Of a stretch of 41,449 nucleotides of DNA, positions 30,100-37,864 are shown one piece after another. Made by a program: the position numbers and the translations under genes. The notes under the pieces are model-generated. The model was given only the letters and a program-made list of their open reading frames with translations, had not been told where the DNA came from and ran no database searches. The stretch's first letter is position 1. Each line of letters begins with the position of its first letter. Origin of the DNA: Nitrosomonas sp. GTDB taxonomy: Bacteria; Pseudomonadota; Gammaproteobacteria; Burkholderiales; Nitrosomonadaceae. The stretch lies in assembly GCA_008015565.1 (NCBI GenBank), contig SSFV01000020.1, positions 1 through 41,449 on the forward strand. Direction: 5' to 3'.

Positions 30100-30975
30100 T
30101 TATTTCAACGCTCTGCTTTTAGTCACAATTTCCAATATCAGCGGCGTAAGAATCAATTCAATTGCCATGCCCATTTTGCCGCCTGGAACGACAATAGTAT
30201 TCGGACGAGACATAAATGAATCATGAATCATATTCAACAGGAACGGGAAATCTGCCATTTCAGGATTTCTGAAGCGAATAACCACAAAGCTTTCATCCAA
30301 TGTCGGAATTTCACGTGCTATAAATGGGTTGGACGTATCAACTGTGGGCACGCGTTGAAAATTGATATGCGTGCGTGAAAATTGCGGCGTAATGTAGTGC
30401 ACATAATCGTGCATCCGGCGCAAAATAGTATGAGTAACCGCTTCAGTTGAATAACCTCGCGCATTCGTATCGCGATAAATTTTCTGAATCCATTCCAAAT
30501 TGACAATTGGTACAACGCCAACCAGCAAATCAACATATTTTGCTATGTCGGCAGTATCGCTTTTTGCGCCACCGTGCAACCCCTCATAAAACAACAGATC
30601 AGAACCTCCAGGAATAGGCGACCAAGGCGTAAAGGTACCCGCTTTCTGTTGCCATGGCTGCGCTTCTTCGTCGTTATGCAAATAGAGACGCGACTGGCCG
30701 GAGCCGCTTTCTCCATATTCTCTGAACAATGCTTCCAGTTTTTCAAATTCATTGGCTTCCGGACCAAAATGGCTGATTGCACGTCCGCCATTTTCTTCCG
30801 ATTTGGCAACCGCCTGCTTCATCGCTTCGCGATCATAACGATGAAAGCTATCTCCTTCTATAATTGCTGCTTTTAACTTCTGGCGGCGAAAGATATGCTC
30901 AAAGCTATTTTTAACCGTTGAAGTTCCTGCACCTGAGGATCCGGTAACAGCGATAACCGGGTGTTTTTGTGACAT
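30100..30975 (-). CDS. prkB: Phosphoribulokinase (class I)
   Basis: A 291-residue proteobacterial-type phosphoribulokinase. It has the P-loop VTGSSGAGTSTV, EGDSFHRYDR with the catalytic Asp, RAISHFGPEANEF and FYEGLHGG. It phosphorylates ribulose 5-phosphate to the substrate of RubisCO, so it points to CO2 fixation by the Calvin cycle. No other cbb gene lies in the window, which is common where the cycle genes are scattered. AGGAG eight bases upstream supports the ATG. Downstream, a weak hairpin near 30025-30045 may end the transcript. Confidence 0.93.
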   Translation of the reverse strand: MSQKHPVIAVTGSSGAGTSTVKNSFEHIFRRQKLKAAIIEGDSFHRYDREAMKQAVAKSEENGGRAISHFGPEANEFEKLEALFREYGESGSGQSRLYLHNDEEAQPWQQKAGTFTPWSPIPGGSDLLFYEGLHGGAKSDTADIAKYVDLLVGVVPIVNLEWIQKIYRDTNARGYSTEAVTHTILRRMHDYVHYITPQFSRTHINFQRVPTVDTSNPFIAREIPTLDESFVVIRFRNPEMADFPFLLNMIHDSFMSRPNTIVVPGGKMGMAIELILTPLILEIVTKSRALK

Positions 30976-31094
30976 TTTATTGTTCTCCTAAATTATGACG
31001 ATTAAATTTATATAATTATTGTGGTACTTTTATACTTGTTATGGACAGGACTGTTTTTTTCAGATTTTAATTAACTATTGCAATTGAGCTAAGT

Positions 31095-31123
31095 GGAACT
31101 AATAAAATCTACCCTATGTCTCA
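31095..31123 (+). promoter_or_regulatory. Possible sigma-E (ECF) type promoter
   Basis: GGAACT at 31095-31100 and GTCTCA at 31118-31123 are separated by 17 bases. This is close to the RpoE consensus GGAACTT / GTCTAA with its usual spacing. The next genes on this strand encode secreted and lipoprotein-type envelope proteins, the usual kind of sigma-E targets. The match is by eye only and the distance to the first gene is about 140 bases. Confidence 0.35.
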
Positions 31124-31262
31124 GTGATAGTTTAAGTAACTCGCATATTGTATACCAAGAACGCGAACAAATCGTTTGTACCCGTTCCGTTAAGAAATCA
31201 AAATTTAATAAACGCAAATAGCTTATCGCAATTATTTGATTGATTCCGAGTTACAGCCTCAT

Positions 31263-31790
31263 ATGAAAAAAATGCGGTGGTTGTTAATGGTCTTTTCTTT
31301 AGCTGCATCACTACTGGTCACTCCCATCATTGCAGACATGGACGGCGGAGATGGCGGGGAAAGTGATGGCAGCGGAGATATGGACAGCGATTACGGTAAT
31401 GACGATGGAGGAAATCATCATCACCATGACCATATTCACAGTCACCTAATTTTAGGAGCTGGCGGTTATTACAATCCATGGTTTTGGGGTGGTTACTATG
31501 GCCCGGGTATATGGCAAGGTTATTATGGTTCCAGCATATGGACTCCTTACGGTTATCGTAGTTATGGGTACGGTTTTGGCACTCCATTTTATCCACCTTA
31601 TTATTCTTATCCGCCGGTGATAACAATACCTACGCAACCGCCTGTCTATATACAACAGCAAGATTTTAACCGCTCGCAACCAAGAAGCGGCTATTGGTAT
31701 TATTGCAAAGAACCGCAAGGATATTATCCGTATGTGAAAGAATGTCCGGCCGGTTGGATACAAGTTACCCCTCAATCCAATATACAGTAA
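31263..31790 (+). CDS. Secreted Gly/Tyr- and His-rich protein with CX(n)C motif
   Basis: A 175-residue exported protein of unknown function. It has a signal peptide (MKKMRWLLMVFSLAASLLV), an acidic Asp/Gly-rich segment, a His cluster (HHHHDHIHSH), a long Gly/Tyr/Pro/Trp-rich stretch and a C-terminal motif YWYYCKEPQGYYPYVKECPAGW. Similar C-terminal motifs recur in small secreted proteobacterial proteins. The His cluster could bind metal ions such as Cu, Ni or Zn; this is inference. The frame is open to 31236, but the signal peptide starts at the ATG at 31263. It lies 16 bases before the lipoprotein gene and is likely co-transcribed with it. Confidence 0.7.
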   Translation: MKKMRWLLMVFSLAASLLVTPIIADMDGGDGGESDGSGDMDSDYGNDDGGNHHHHDHIHSHLILGAGGYYNPWFWGGYYGPGIWQGYYGSSIWTPYGYRSYGYGFGTPFYPPYYSYPPVITIPTQPPVYIQQQDFNRSQPRSGYWYYCKEPQGYYPYVKECPAGWIQVTPQSNIQ

Positions 31791-31806
31791 CCAAAATGAG
31801 AATATT

Positions 31807-32352
31807 ATGAAAACGACTGAAAAGCTGCTTATATGTTCACTGGCATCGTTTATCGTAAGCGCATGCGTCAATTTACCAAGTGGACCGAGCGTTATGACGC
31901 TACCCGGTTCAGGAAAAAGCTTCGAGCAATTTCGCGCCGATGACTATGATTGCCGCAGTTATGCGCATGAACAATTAGCCGGTGTATCGCCACGTCAAGC
32001 TGCGCAAGCAAGCGGTGTGGAGAGTGCTGCAATCGGTGCTGGATTGGGTGCCGCCGCCGGCGCTGCGATTGCCGGTGGAGGGGGGGCTGCAATCGGCGCA
32101 GGCACTGGTTTACTTGCTGGCGGACTAGTAGGATCCGGAACCGCCACCACTTCAGCATACGTCAATCAGCAACGCTACGATATCGGTTATATTCAATGCA
32201 TGTATGCAAAAGGTCATCGCGTGCCTGTTTCCGGCAGAATCACGGATGACCGCCCTGCAACGAGCAATGTAAGAAATGTCACACCGCCTCCCGCTAACTT
32301 CACCCCTCCTCCACCGCCGCCTGGCAATCCGCCACCACCTCCTCCGCGATAA
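31807..32352 (+). CDS. Glycine-zipper lipoprotein with proline-rich tail
   Basis: A 181-residue lipoprotein. The signal ends in a lipobox, IVSAC, so Cys20 should be lipidated. Residues about 75-115 form a glycine zipper of Ala/Gly repeats (GAGLGAAAGAAIAGG), which inserts in or packs against membranes. The tail from about 155 is almost all Pro with Asn and Phe. A conserved FRADDYDCRSYAHEQ precedes the zipper. Function is unknown; the type is common among outer-membrane stress lipoproteins. GAG lies nine bases before the ATG. Confidence 0.75.
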   Translation: MKTTEKLLICSLASFIVSACVNLPSGPSVMTLPGSGKSFEQFRADDYDCRSYAHEQLAGVSPRQAAQASGVESAAIGAGLGAAAGAAIAGGGGAAIGAGTGLLAGGLVGSGTATTSAYVNQQRYDIGYIQCMYAKGHRVPVSGRITDDRPATSNVRNVTPPPANFTPPPPPPGNPPPPPPR

Positions 32353-32625
32353 CTTTTGTCTATCGTTATGAAGGAAAAAATGCGATCGTTTAATTCGACG
32401 GGCATCAACCTAAGTTAGATTGATAATAATTTGCCTTGAGTACATTTAGTGCATATCATCGTTTGGCCTAACCACATATAACTCAGCATGATTTTAGGCT
32501 AGAATAGATTTGTTTATAGCGATTGGTAACAAACCATCGTTCAGCCTTTCCCGGACCGGAAGCGCTGACGTTAGTTTCCTTCAAACCGTCAAGGGTTTTA
32601 AATAAGAACACAAAGGAGTAAAACT
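32353..32625 (+). promoter_or_regulatory. Intergenic region with a leader hairpin
   Basis: This 273-base gap holds no gene I can support. Bases 32538-32570 fold into an imperfect hairpin: CGT-CAGC-TTTCC pairs with GGAAG-GCTG-ACG around the loop CGGACC, with one bulge and one C-C mismatch. It is more GC-rich than its surroundings and lies about 55 bases before the next start codon, so it could be part of a structured leader. A TAGAAT at about 32500 may be a -10 element without a clear -35. Confidence 0.3.
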
Positions 32626-33150
32626 GTGCATCCGATTGTACCTATTATTATGGCACTTGGTGCCATTCTGTTTTTTGTTGGTTTAGCTGTTCAAATTCGA
32701 CTTGGCGCTAAGAGAATTAACACTATTAAACTGCGCAATAAAGAATATAAAGTTTGGCAATTTGTGATTTTAATGATTGGGTCAGGTATAGGGTTAATAA
32801 TGATATCGGTTATATTGCCAAAACATATCACTTACCAGCCTGAATCAACGTCACAATCATTATCACCCATTTTATCCGGCAATCTAAAATACGAATTGGA
32901 TTCGGTGCTTTCTTCATTAGATCTCAATAATCCAGCAATAATAAACGCTGTCGCCCGATTCCAAACCGAATATCAAGAAGCATCGCAAAGAAATGATCAC
33001 AATACAATGGAATTACTGATTATGGAGTTTACCCACAGAATTCGCGCCGAACTACAAAACCGAGACTATCCAGAAAGTCAGATTGAGCGTGAAATAACAA
33101 GGATTTCCAATATCCTTAAACAATCCGCAAAACAAGAAAAAAACGATTAA
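32626..33150 (+). CDS. Membrane protein of unknown function
   Basis: A 174-residue protein that I do not recognise. It starts with GTG, strongly supported by AAAGGAG seven bases upstream. Two transmembrane helices are seen at about residues 5-24 and 44-63, joined by a short basic loop. The rest (about 80-174) is soluble, polar and predicted helical, with many Glu, Gln and Arg residues (FQTEYQEASQRNDHN). It lies between the glycine-zipper lipoprotein and the TIGR04073 gene on the same strand. Confidence 0.65.
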   Translation: MHPIVPIIMALGAILFFVGLAVQIRLGAKRINTIKLRNKEYKVWQFVILMIGSGIGLIMISVILPKHITYQPESTSQSLSPILSGNLKYELDSVLSSLDLNNPAIINAVARFQTEYQEASQRNDHNTMELLIMEFTHRIRAELQNRDYPESQIEREITRISNILKQSAKQEKND

Positions 33151-33190
33151 TAACTATCCGGAATTTTTGTCAATCCATAGAGGAATTATT

Positions 33191-33553
33191 ATGAAAAAAT
33201 CGATGCACGCGCTTCTTCTCATTTTCGTCCTGTTTCTAACTGCTCAAAGCCCGGCATTTGCCAATCAATATCCCGATAAAGTCGTTGAAAAATTAGGAAA
33301 TGGATTAGCGAATGCCGTTACCGGCTTCGGTGAAATACCTAAAACGATGATCATTTACGGCAACCGGGACGGCGTTATTCACGGAGTGACAGTCGGATTT
33401 ATTACTGGCATAGCTTATGCAGTTGGCCGTTCGCTAAGCGGCGCTTTTGATATTGCCACTTTTTTCGTTCCAACTACGCCATTTGTAAAGCCGAGATTCA
33501 TCTGGGATGACTTTAATCGAGAAACAAGCTTTGTCGAAGCACAAATGCGCTAA
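33191..33553 (+). CDS. TIGR04073-family exosortase-associated-type protein
   Basis: A 120-residue exported protein. A signal peptide ends at SPAFA, then comes a conserved region with KLGNGLANAVTGFGEIPKTM, a Gly-rich hydrophobic stretch and GAFDIATFFVPTTPFVKP. This matches the TIGR04073 family, first noted in genomes with exosortase systems; its function is unknown. No exosortase or PEP-CTERM gene is in the window. The ATG at 33191 has GAGGAATT upstream and begins the signal peptide, so it is preferred over the open frame start at 33167. Confidence 0.75.
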   Translation: MKKSMHALLLIFVLFLTAQSPAFANQYPDKVVEKLGNGLANAVTGFGEIPKTMIIYGNRDGVIHGVTVGFITGIAYAVGRSLSGAFDIATFFVPTTPFVKPRFIWDDFNRETSFVEAQMR

Positions 33554-33563
33554 TCTCCAGTAT

Positions 33564-33606
33564 TTTTGTTCTTGCATTCAAGTTATGAATGAATGCAAGA
33601 ACAAAA
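33564..33606. repeat. Perfect 17-bp inverted repeat (long hairpin)
   Basis: TTTTGTTCTTGCATTCA at 33564-33580 is the exact reverse complement of 33590-33606, with a 9-base loop AGTTATGAA. It starts ten bases after the TIGR04073 stop. The T-run is on the 5' side and the A-run on the 3' side, the reverse of an intrinsic terminator, so simple termination is unlikely unless other factors act. It could protect the 3' end of the mRNA. Confidence 0.85.
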
Positions 33607-33632
33607 TCAGCACTATTGATCTGCAGAGATGA

Positions 33633-33713
33633 CTTCTTTTGCAACACGTCAAAGCATTTGTCGATTTCTTAGTGACACGGTTTAAGGAATTGCATTATCA
33701 GGATGTATTTTAG
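33633..33713 (+). pseudogene. Possible C-terminal remnant of a LysR-type regulator
   Basis: The frame at 33633-33713 reads LLLQHVKAFVDFLVTRF and then on to a TAG. HVKAFVDFLVTRF resembles the last helix of LysR-type regulators (typically KVRAFVDFLVERF). No other part of a LysR gene is visible upstream, where the frame meets a stop at 33630-33632. It may be what is left of a deleted gene. A second short tail, LTRYVEVTA-stop, follows in the same frame after the inverted repeat at 33687-33734. Confidence 0.35.
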
Positions 33714-33734
33714 TTTTGCTTGATAATGCAATTC
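33687..33734. repeat. 14-bp inverted repeat flanked by TGACACG direct repeats
   Basis: GAATTGCATTATCA at 33687-33700 is exactly inverted at 33721-33734, with a 20-base loop. The heptamer TGACACG occurs on both sides, at 33673-33679 and 33736-33742, 63 bases apart. The arrangement recalls a tiny insertion with a target duplication, but the inverted arms do not reach the direct repeats exactly on the left. Confidence 0.75.
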
Positions 33735-34032
33735 TTGACACGCTATGTGGAAGTTACTGCCTAACTTATCGATGTCTTCTCGGAGTGTTGAATTGCAACT
33801 CCTATTATGAGCTGAATGATCTCCATTGGAAGCATTATCACCTATAAAAACGGTCCCAATTTGATCTATTCAAGCAATTAAATAGCTTTTTACCGTATTT
33901 TTAGATCATGAGTATTGAAGTACCTATAGGAATAAATAATTCAATTACCGATTACCCGCATGATAAAATCCAAATTGAATTTTTGAACGTTTATCCGGCT
34001 AACCTGACATACCAATCCCAGCTTTATCAATC

Positions 34033-34236
34033 ATGATACAACTCACCGTTAATGGACAACCACAGCAATTTGAAGCACCGATAAATGTGACTCAGCTTGT
34101 CGATCACCTTGCACTACAAGGTAAACGCATTGCAATCGAACGCAATGGCGAGATCGTTCCGCGCAGCCAATTCTCGCAGCAAATGCTCGCGCATGGGGAT
34201 CAATTGGAAGTTGTGGTCGCGGTGGGCGGCGGCTAA
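34033..34236 (+). CDS. thiS: Sulfur carrier protein ThiS
   Basis: A 67-residue ubiquitin-like protein ending in the required Gly-Gly (VAVGGG). The C-terminal glycine is made a thiocarboxylate and gives sulfur to ThiG for the thiazole ring of thiamine. N-terminal [13 protein letters not shown] and the [16 protein letters not shown] region match the family. It lies 44 bases before thiG on the same strand. Confidence 0.92.
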   Translation: MIQLTVNGQPQQFEAPINVTQLVDHLALQGKRIAIERNGEIVPRSQFSQQMLAHGDQLEVVVAVGGG

Positions 34237-34280
34237 ATTTCCTTAATCTATTCAGCACTATACTTTGTACAAAAACATTC

Positions 34281-35078
34281 ATGGACAACTTAATCATTGC
34301 CGGTAAGACCTATACATCCCGTTTATTGGTCGGCACGGGTAAATACAAGGATTTCGACGAAACGCGTGCTGCCGTTGAAACAAGTGGCGCGGAAATCATC
34401 ACCGTCGCTATCCGGCGCACGAATATCGGGCAAAACGCCGGTGAACCGAATTTGCTGGATGTTTTGCCACCTTCACAATACACGTTATTACCCAATACCG
34501 CCGGTTGCTATACTGTTGAAGATGCGGTTCGCACCTTGCGCCTGGCGCGTGAATTGCTGGATGGTCACAGTCTGGTTAAATTGGAAGTGCTGGGCGATCC
34601 GAAAACGCTGTATCCGAATATGGTGGAAACTCTGAAGGCTGCGGAAATCCTGATTAAAGAAGATTTTCAGGTAATGGTGTACACCTCGGATGACCCGATC
34701 GTCGCCAAGCAACTGGAAGACATGGGCTGCGTGGCCGTGATGCCATTGGCTTCATTGATCGGTTCCGGTATGGGCATTCTGAATCCCTGGAACCTGCAAA
34801 TCATCATCGATAATGCCAAAATTCCGGTGCTGGTCGATGCCGGTGTCGGCACAGCATCCGATGCCACTATCGCAATGGAATTGGGTTGCGATGGCGTGCT
34901 AATGAACACCGCTATTGCCGCGGCAAATAATCCTGTGCTGATGGCATCGGCAATGCGCAAGGCGGTTGAAGCCGGGCGCGAAGCGTATTTGGCGGGGCGT
35001 ATGGCAAGAAAACTATACAGTGCCAGCCCCAGCTCTCCGGCAGATGGCGTAATCGGCTGCTCGAATACCGGAAAATAA
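34281..35078 (+). CDS. thiG: Thiazole synthase ThiG
   Basis: A 265-residue TIM-barrel enzyme. Visible motifs are [10 protein letters not shown], the Schiff-base lysine in [21 protein letters not shown] and [11 protein letters not shown], with GVLMNTAIA near the phosphate site. It builds the thiazole phosphate from deoxyxylulose 5-phosphate, dehydroglycine and ThiS thiocarboxylate. It sits between thiS and trmB, a common betaproteobacterial order. Length is standard. Confidence 0.96.
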   Translation: MDNLIIAGKTYTSRLLVGTGKYKDFDETRAAVETSGAEIITVAIRRTNIGQNAGEPNLLDVLPPSQYTLLPNTAGCYTVEDAVRTLRLARELLDGHSLVKLEVLGDPKTLYPNMVETLKAAEILIKEDFQVMVYTSDDPIVAKQLEDMGCVAVMPLASLIGSGMGILNPWNLQIIIDNAKIPVLVDAGVGTASDATIAMELGCDGVLMNTAIAAANNPVLMASAMRKAVEAGREAYLAGRMARKLYSASPSSPADGVIGCSNTGK

Positions 35079-35089
35079 AACCAATTCCG

Positions 35090-35755
35090 ATGCAACAAGC
35101 CATTCGCAGCTTTGTACTTCGTCAGGGACGTGTATCCGATGCGCAACGCCGTGCCTGTGAAACGCTGCTGCCCAGATATGGCATTCCATTTGGCGAAAAC
35201 CTCCTGAATCTGAATCAGGTTTTTGGCCGCCCAGCGCCCAAAATCCTGGAAATCGGTTTCGGTATGGGAGAAAGCACCGCTGCCATCGCGCAAAACAACC
35301 CGGAAAATGATTATCTGGGTATTGAAGTCCATACGCCTGGGGTTGGCAGCCTGCTCAACCACATCGAAAAACGAGGCTTGAACAATTTACGTATCATTCA
35401 ACATGATGCGGCTGCAGTACTGCAACATATGCTGCCGGCAGCATGCTTAAACGGTATTCACATTTTTTTCCCCGACCCTTGGCCCAAAGCCAGACATCAT
35501 AAACGCCGCCTGCTGCAACCCGCTTTGGTTGCTCGTTTGTGCCATCACTTAAAGCCGGGGGGTTATATTCATACTGCCACCGACTGGGAGGACTACGCCA
35601 TGCAAATTTTGCAAATTCTTAGCCACCAACCGGATTTAAGCAATACAGCTTGCGATTTTGCACCGCGGCCGCAATACCGTCCATTAACCAAATTTGAACA
35701 ACGTGGCCTTAAACTTGGGCATGGTGTTTGGGATTTAATTTTTACAAAAAGCTAA
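35090..35755 (+). CDS. trmB: tRNA (guanine-N7)-methyltransferase TrmB
   Basis: A 221-residue SAM-dependent enzyme that methylates G46 in the variable loop of tRNAs. Motif I is [12 protein letters not shown], followed by [15 protein letters not shown] and the family signature [15 protein letters not shown]. The tail [19 protein letters not shown] is also typical. It starts 11 bases after thiG, so the two are probably co-transcribed. Confidence 0.95.
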   Translation: MQQAIRSFVLRQGRVSDAQRRACETLLPRYGIPFGENLLNLNQVFGRPAPKILEIGFGMGESTAAIAQNNPENDYLGIEVHTPGVGSLLNHIEKRGLNNLRIIQHDAAAVLQHMLPAACLNGIHIFFPDPWPKARHHKRRLLQPALVARLCHHLKPGGYIHTATDWEDYAMQILQILSHQPDLSNTACDFAPRPQYRPLTKFEQRGLKLGHGVWDLIFTKS

Positions 35756-35815
35756 ATCCGTACAATCCCTGCCGCTCAAATGCGTACAATTTATTGTTTA
35801 ATGACAGGAAATCGA

Positions 35816-36337
35816 ATGCGTAAAATTCTCACTGCAACCTTAGCCAGTTTGATACTGACGGCTCCCAGTTTAGCACATGAGCATATCCGACCCGGTTTAT
35901 GGGAAATTACCACCAAATCCGACTTACTGGCATTGATCCCGCATATTCCCTCTGAGCACATGCAGCAACTGAATGATCTCGCCAATCGCTATGGCTTGAA
36001 ATTACCCAGTATCGAAGGCAATACAGCCGTTTCAAAAATATGTATTACACCGGATATGGCAAGTCAGGAAATTCCTGCTTATTTTTATGAAAATCGCTCC
36101 GGTTGTACCATTCAGAATGCAACCCGTACCGGCAATAGTTATAAGCTGGATCTCGTCTGCAATCAACAACATTTCCAAGGCAATGGTACTGCGCAGGGTA
36201 AATTCACCAGCCCGGAAAATTTTTCGGGAAGCACCGAATTCGATAGTTCTGTCAGCGGCCATCCGGTCTTTGCATCAGCAGAAACTACCGGCCGCTGGAT
36301 CGGCGAGCATTGTATCGCGGTGAATCCATTGCAATAA
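35816..36337 (+). CDS. DUF3617 periplasmic protein
   Basis: A 173-residue exported protein with a signal peptide (MRKILTATLASLILTAPSLA), then RPGLWEIT, the usual start of DUF3617 domains. It has a Cys pattern (ICITPD, SGCTIQN, DLVCNQQ, EHCIAV) that fits disulfides in the periplasm. The function of the family is unknown. The open frame starts at 35780, but the signal peptide begins at the ATG at 35816. It lies between trmB and the porin gene. Confidence 0.78.
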   Translation: MRKILTATLASLILTAPSLAHEHIRPGLWEITTKSDLLALIPHIPSEHMQQLNDLANRYGLKLPSIEGNTAVSKICITPDMASQEIPAYFYENRSGCTIQNATRTGNSYKLDLVCNQQHFQGNGTAQGKFTSPENFSGSTEFDSSVSGHPVFASAETTGRWIGEHCIAVNPLQ

Positions 36338-36358
36338 CAAGCTATCATTCTTCATCTC

Positions 36359-36387
36359 ACCCGGTTCATATATAATTTAGAACGGGT
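36359..36387 (+). promoter_or_regulatory. Possible porin promoter region with hairpin
   Basis: ACCC-G-GTTC (36359-36367) pairs with GAACGGGT (36380-36387) with one bulged G. Inside the loop is a perfect TATAAT at 36371-36376, which could be the -10 element for the porin gene starting at 36429; the -35 hexamer is poor (TTCTTC at 36348-36353). The hairpin could instead weakly end the DUF3617 transcript. Confidence 0.3.
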
Positions 36388-36428
36388 TATTCGCCAGGTG
36401 GTCTCACGTATTAGCGTGCAGATGAAGC

Positions 36429-37721
36429 ATGAACAGTACTACAAAATTTTACAGCATCCTGATATTGACAAATTTCATCAGCGCTTCCTGTTATGCATTT
36501 AATGTGAACTATCAAAGCGGGCCGCGAATTAAAAGTGATGATGGCAATTTTGAAATAGGACTCAACGGTCGCGGTCATTTCGACGTTCATTCCCTGTATC
36601 CGGATCAAATCGATCCGGATTATCCGGCATTCGGCAGCCAGCTTTTAACCAGCAATGACCGCGATGGACTTAATTGGCGAAGAACTTACGCCACCTTGAC
36701 GGGAAAATTTCATCAATTAAATTTTAAATTTGAAAATGATTTTGCAATAAATGCCGATACCGCTTTTCCTCACAGCCTTCGTGAGGCCTGGCTAGCCACC
36801 AAACTTGGGCCAGGTCAATTAACAATCGGTCAATTCAAGCCCTATCGCGGTCTGGAAGAAATAACCAGCTCCAACGAAATTACCTTGATGGAACGTCCGT
36901 CAACCTCATCCACCGGACTATACAGCGGGCGGCAATTTTTAACTGGAATTGGCTTTCGATCCTTAATCAAAGACAATTTGGGCGTGGGTATTCATGTCAT
37001 GAGCCTTTCTCATTTTGGTCAACCAATTGACGGAGTTACATATGGTGGCCGTGTCGTTTGGCTGCCACTCGATACAGAAGGTAACATCCTTCATCTAGGT
37101 TTTTCTCTCAGCAGGGATACTGCCAATAATAATTCACTGCCTGCCGGGATAGTCGATGTCTATGGCGGTCGTCAGGGCGTCAATCAATCTTTGGGCATCG
37201 CAGGCGCAGCGTTTGGCGCGCCACACAGCAATAGCCAATCCACTTTTTCTGCCGAAGCGGCCTACTCGATTGGACCCTTCACACTGCAAGGAGAATACGC
37301 GGTCTCACGCTTGGATAATACCCATCGAATTCACGGCAACTTAAGAGGTTCCATTATTCATGCTTACTATGTACAAGCTAGCTGGTTCGTAACAGGGGAA
37401 CACGTAGTGTATAAAAAAGACCGAGGCGCTTTTGCAAAACCTCGACCAAACGGAAACTGGGGTGCATTAGAGTTAGCCGGACGATATGATGTTGCAGAAA
37501 ACATCAGTCAAAATATGATTGCCGATCCCTGCAAAACAGGAACATCACAATGCCAAGTTGAGGTCATTACGCTGGGCGTGAATTGGTATCCTTATCAAAA
37601 TATCCGCTTCATGTTCAATTACTATTGGACAGAAGCCATGCTGGGTAACTTGGGTGCTGGTACAGCAACACAGAAAGATAATTTGTCGGTATTTTCTTTC
37701 CGTACTCAAGTGAGTTTTTAA
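36429..37721 (+). CDS. Phosphate-selective porin O/P family protein
   Basis: A 430-residue outer-membrane barrel protein. A signal peptide (to about residue 23) is followed by alternating amphipathic strands and a C-terminal Phe (RTQVSF), the usual signal for the BAM machine. Motifs such as DGLNWRRTYATLTGKF, LREAWLATKLGPGQLTIGQFKPYRGLEE and MERPSTSS match the OprO/OprP family. OprP is specific for phosphate or polyphosphate, but many homologs differ, so the substrate is open. It converges with the oxidase operon, and one hairpin terminator serves both. Confidence 0.85.
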   Translation: MNSTTKFYSILILTNFISASCYAFNVNYQSGPRIKSDDGNFEIGLNGRGHFDVHSLYPDQIDPDYPAFGSQLLTSNDRDGLNWRRTYATLTGKFHQLNFKFENDFAINADTAFPHSLREAWLATKLGPGQLTIGQFKPYRGLEEITSSNEITLMERPSTSSTGLYSGRQFLTGIGFRSLIKDNLGVGIHVMSLSHFGQPIDGVTYGGRVVWLPLDTEGNILHLGFSLSRDTANNNSLPAGIVDVYGGRQGVNQSLGIAGAAFGAPHSNSQSTFSAEAAYSIGPFTLQGEYAVSRLDNTHRIHGNLRGSIIHAYYVQASWFVTGEHVVYKKDRGAFAKPRPNGNWGALELAGRYDVAENISQNMIADPCKTGTSQCQVEVITLGVNWYPYQNIRFMFNYYWTEAMLGNLGAGTATQKDNLSVFSFRTQVSF

Positions 37722-37806
37722 TCCGTTATCCAAAATTCTTGCAATACTCGGATTTATCCAAGCAGCCGTATGAGCTCATTTCGCCATCGGCAATGACTAT
37801 AAAAAA

Positions 37807-37833
37807 ACGGCTACCGGTTTTAACCCGGTAGCC
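37807..37833. terminator. Bidirectional intrinsic terminator
   Basis: CGGCTACCGG (37807-37816) pairs perfectly with CCGGTAGCCG (37824-37833) around a 7-base loop. A run of A precedes it, giving a strong U-tract on the minus strand, and CGTTTTGTT follows on the plus strand. It lies between the convergent porin and oxidase genes and should end both transcripts, more efficiently for the oxidase side. Confidence 0.9.
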
Positions 37834-37864
37834 GCGTTTTGTTGCAACTGCTAGACCAAATTGA

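Larger units (their letters stand above)
33554..34032. other. Gene-free region with inverted repeats and a gene remnant
   Basis: This 479-base stretch separates the envelope gene group from thiS. It carries a perfect 17-bp hairpin at 33564-33606, a possible LysR tail at 33633-33713 and a 14-bp inverted repeat at 33687-33734 (listed apart). From 33765 to 34032 it is AT-rich and I see no gene. No CTGAGA-type thi-box precedes thiS, so no TPP riboswitch is proposed. Confidence 0.6.

Noticed and set aside
31892-32408. Long Arg-rich and Gly-rich frames on the minus strand
   Set aside because: They are shadows of the Ala/Gly and Pro repeats of the lipoprotein gene.
32362-32418. Short frame MKEKMRSFNSTGINLS after the lipoprotein gene
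   Set aside because: Only 16 residues, no recognisable family, no reason beyond a weak AAGGA to think it is translated.
33740-34032. TPP riboswitch before thiS
   Set aside because: No CTGAGA core or other conserved thi-box part was found in the leader, and thiS/thiG transcripts often lack one.
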